The position numbers and the translations under genes are program-made. From Gordonia asplenii (lineage in GTDB: Bacteria; Actinomycetota; Actinomycetes; Mycobacteriales; Mycobacteriaceae): DNA of 64,000 nucleotides. Numbering within the stretch: position 1 is the stretch's first letter; every line of letters starts with the position of its first letter. Positions 63,561-64,000 of this stretch are shown here, one piece after another. The notes below the pieces were generated by a model. That model saw only the letters and a program-made list of their open reading frames with translations, searched no databases and had not been told where the DNA came from. The stretch spans positions 62,001-126,000 of the forward strand of contig NZ_JABBNB010000011.1 in assembly GCF_012933505.1 (NCBI RefSeq), written 5' to 3'.

Positions 63561-63660
63561 CGCTGCAGGTTTCGCCACTATCCGGCCGGTGGGGTTTCGA
63601 CTTCGCTCGCTCAACCGGCAGAGAAACGCAACGCCATACAACACTCTACGTGCGACACCC
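63511..63660 (+). repeat. 150-bp dispersed repeat, copy B
   Basis: A direct repeat of copy A (about 85-90% by eye). It starts exactly where the transposase homology stops, so it sits at the truncation point. Confidence 0.88.
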
Positions 63661-63695
63661 CAACTAGGTCCTGACGCGACCGACCATGCAACCGT

Positions 63696-64000
63696 TCAGA
63701 ACGGCGGATCTCCGTCGGCATCGTTGCGTTGCCGCCTCCGCTTCTTGTTGCGGGCACGTTCAGCCCGACGTCGTCGATGCTTGTACTCCAGACGTGTCTT
63801 CTTACGTTGCGGCTCCTCCATATCGGCCGGCGTCTCGGGTGCGGCGGTGGTGGCGGGTCGGTGGGCAGGCTCCTGGAATCTGATGGTCGTCAAGCCGGGG
63901 AACAGGTCGATGCCCAGCCCCGGATGGCCACGGATCTCATCACCTTCGGGTGTGTAGAACACCGGATGTGCCCGACCGTCGTCGTCGATGTCGAGGTCAT
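63696..64000 (-). CDS. C-terminal end of a probable HNH endonuclease (13E12/DUF222-type)
   Basis: The last ~100 residues of a gene entering from the right edge. The visible part reads DLDIDDDGRAHPVFYTPEGD, then PGLGIDLFPGLTTIRFQEP and a very basic tail (KKTRLEYKHRRRRAERARNKKRRRQR in pieces). This resembles the region after the HNH motif in mycolata DUF222-HNH repeat proteins, but the HNH core itself is not in the window, so the assignment is tentative. Confidence 0.45.
   Translation of the reverse strand, partial: DLDIDDDGRAHPVFYTPEGDEIRGHPGLGIDLFPGLTTIRFQEPAHRPATTAAPETPADMEEPQRKKTRLEYKHRRRRAERARNKKRRRQRNDADGDPPF

Overview
The window is GC-rich, densely coded actinobacterial chromosome. Its gene content and order match mycolic-acid bacteria (the Mycobacterium/Gordonia/Rhodococcus group). 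The markers are F420 synthesis (fbiA, fbiB, fbiC), mycothiol synthesis (mshB), WhiB2, type VII secretion parts (eccB, eccE), the glgC/glgA alpha-glucan pair, gpgS-folP2-fadD6, the succinylase lysine pathway (dapC, dapD, dapE) and lpqW-mshB-fbiC synteny. Gordonia is my best guess for the genus, by inference only.

Layout. 1-6.3 kb: an aldehyde dehydrogenase (cut by the window edge), a Rieske-type oxygenase that has lost key metal ligands, and its reductase; then a MarR regulator with a ClC chloride channel, a Lon-substrate-domain protein and an IclR regulator. 6.5-14.2 kb: a catabolic operon (hydantoinase/carboxylase A and B subunits, iron alcohol dehydrogenase, aldehyde dehydrogenase, class II aldolase) divergent from the IclR gene and closed by a GC-rich hairpin. 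14.2-17 kb: a fatty acid hydroxylase-family membrane protein and a two-component system. 17.2-21.3 kb: a convergent antitoxin/toxin-like pair beside the class Ib ribonucleotide reductase genes nrdH-nrdI-nrdE, which carry a clear pair of NrdR boxes. 21.5-26.2 kb: TetR/FMN reductase, then divergent eccB and eccE. 26.4-33.7 kb: manA, a TobH-like SIS protein, DUF3499, a metallopeptidase-like protein, whiB2, fbiA-fbiB-nudix; manB is absent from its usual place. 33.7-34.5 kb: a 43-bp tandem array and related repeats. 34.5-46.9 kb: glgC/glgA, a long minus-strand operon (two LOG-family genes, fadD6, folP2, gpgS, a DivIVA-like protein, DUF3117, rlmA), dapE, dapD and small genes. 47-53.2 kb: an ABC transporter, dapC-fdxC, and cysteine dioxygenase plus a frameshifted rhodanese. 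53.2-53.9 kb: long degenerate repeats. 53.9-62.6 kb: fbiC, mshB, lpqW, typA and two small genes. 62.6-64 kb: an IS630-type transposase remnant between direct repeats, and the end of a probable HNH endonuclease gene.

Two regulatory themes stand out. Many genes have a TANNNT -10 box 6-8 nt before the start codon, which implies leaderless transcripts; this also fixes several start sites. The cysteine dioxygenase gene is preceded by an 11-codon reading frame ending in Leu-Cys-Cys-Arg-stop, whose Cys codons lie inside a predicted two-part stem. It looks like a cysteine-sensing leader and is the most interesting candidate system in the window.
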